This document shows, one piece after another, positions 63,101-64,000 of a DNA stretch of 64,000 nucleotides. This stretch comes from Prinia subflava (taxonomy: Eukaryota; Chordata; Aves; Passeriformes; Cisticolidae), in the NCBI RefSeq assembly GCF_021018805.1, contig NC_086258.1, positions 22,644,692 to 22,708,691 of the forward strand, given 5' to 3'. The position numbers and the translations under genes were made by a program. The notes beneath the pieces were generated by a model that had not been told where the DNA came from, did not search any database, and saw only the letters and a program-made list of their open reading frames with translations. How positions within the stretch are numbered: position 1 is the stretch's first letter; each line of letters opens with the position of its first letter.

Positions 63101-64000
63101 CATGTTCAAATCTTACTTCTTATAAACCTGTAGGAGACTGCAAAATCAACACCACCTCCCAGCCTAGGGCTGCAGAAGAACAAAACCCATTTTCCAGATA
63201 GATGTTTATGCAGAATAGAGCTAAGGTTGATTAAATGTCATTTCTGAATACTTTACTGATGCCAGAAGTCTCCATAGAGCATTCTAAGTTACAGGATGCA
63301 TCTTTTCCATTAATTAAAAATGCTATAATGCCACCCTTTTTTAAAAACTATCTTAGTTTTTTTAAGCTAATTCTAAGAAACATTTCTCAGCTTAAATGCA
63401 ATTTCATGCTTACCAAATAATTCCTCCCAAATGAGGAAAAAAATCACCAAGCGAAAAAAACCCACTCTATGATGAGCAACACAGTCTAGGTAATTGCCTC
63501 TTTGCCAAGAAGATGTGAGCTTAGTTTATGAAGTTCTTTAAAATCTGAAGCAAATTCATTCTTAAAGCAATTATTAAAATGCAAGCTAAATAAACCTTAA
63601 CATCACCAATCCCTATACACTCTCTCTGCAGAGTTTTCTCATAAATAGATTCATTTTCTCATTCAAAATTACACAAAGCAGAGATAGAAGTTTCATTGTC
63701 CACAGTCCAAGACATCAAGCCAGGGTGTGAAAGAGAGTTAAGGGGAAAAAGCAAAACACAGTAGAAGTTACTTAAAATGGCAAAATTTTCTAAAGGATTT
63801 GTTTCAAAATTGTCACTGGCCATTCTGGACTTCAGTGTTGAATCACACTTCAGTGTTGAATCACACTCATAAAACTCCAAGGTTGTTTTGAAAAGTTTGC
63901 AATGAACCCCAAGTTATTTCATATTCTCCCTTTGTAAAACAGGTGGGTAAGTTCATGTTGGCACAACATGTGAGAAGTTGGGACAGGCTCCAGGGAAGAC
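51200..64000. other. Quiet intronic sequence, no CR1 copies
   Basis: The longest CR1-free stretch of the window (about 12.8 kb). It contains the 204-codon minus-strand open frame at 54388-55002 and others of 141 and 154 codons, none of recognisable family, and the 18-bp duplication at 63829. A missing COX10 upstream exon was searched for by its expected NSINQ end and not found. Confidence 0.55.
63829..63864. repeat. Perfect 18-bp tandem duplication
   Basis: The 18-mer ACTTCAGTGTTGAATCAC occurs twice, back to back and without mismatch. It is probably a recent replication-slippage duplication in unique intronic sequence. Confidence 0.9.

Larger units (their letters stand above)
31198..64000 (-). 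other. COX10: COX10 intron upstream of exon 5 (partial, continues beyond 64000)
   Basis: This region lies 5' of exon 5 in the transcript and is at least 32.8 kb. The preceding exon, which should end in codons for NSINQ followed by a donor, was not found on the minus strand, so I read all of it as one intron. It holds CR1 fragments at 31529-31902, 35408-35650, 43408-43683, 45491-45694 and 49777-49903. It also holds the tetranucleotide array at 32866-33332, a 9-bp array at 48497-48536, a weak tRNA-like element near 51112, and otherwise AT-rich unique sequence. A small diverged exon elsewhere cannot be excluded by eye. Confidence 0.7.

Overview
The window is vertebrate nuclear DNA, almost certainly from a bird. 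It is AT-rich with very long non-coding stretches and no bacterial-style gene packing. It also carries a dozen 5'-truncated CR1 LINE fragments with the avian hallmark 3' end (ATTCTATGATTCTATGA and its reverse complement), and two endogenous-retrovirus LTRs. A passerine or other neoavian is plausible from the repeat types, but I cannot fix the species.

The only protein-coding sequence I can support is two internal exons of COX10 (protoheme IX farnesyltransferase, the mitochondrial heme A assembly enzyme), both on the minus strand. The upstream exon is at 31127-31197 ([23 protein letters not shown] plus 2 nt). The downstream exon is at 11112-11344 and carries the [10 protein letters not shown] ... 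YTPLKR ... [13 protein letters not shown] block. Both have consensus splice sites, and their phases join exactly to make the expected RGQIS-PLLAV junction. By analogy with the seven-exon human gene they are exons 5 and 6. Exons 1-4 should lie beyond 64000 and exon 7 with the 3' UTR below position 1; I did not find them in the window.

Layout in COX10 transcription order (right to left): 64000-31198 is the intron upstream of exon 5 (at least 32.8 kb), holding several CR1 fragments, a GGCA/GGAA tetranucleotide array (32866-33332), a 9-bp TCCTCTTCC array, and a weak tRNA-like element near 51112. Then come exon 5, a 19.8-kb intron (31126-11345), exon 6, and at least 11.1 kb of the next intron. The 19.8-kb intron contains a nested LTR pair at 20052-21787: a class-I-like solo LTR with 4-bp target duplications, interrupted by a long (1390 bp) second LTR with its own perfect 5-bp duplications. 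The last intron contains a 1.1-kb pentamer-register minisatellite (832-1935) that produces long but meaningless open frames on both strands.

The most interesting observations are the datable nested LTR insertion, a perfect 15-bp hairpin near the 5' end of the younger LTR, and two intronic arrays that keep an exact pentamer or tetramer register while varying in sequence. I found no CRISPR array, operon, complete gene or convincing new protein-coding system.
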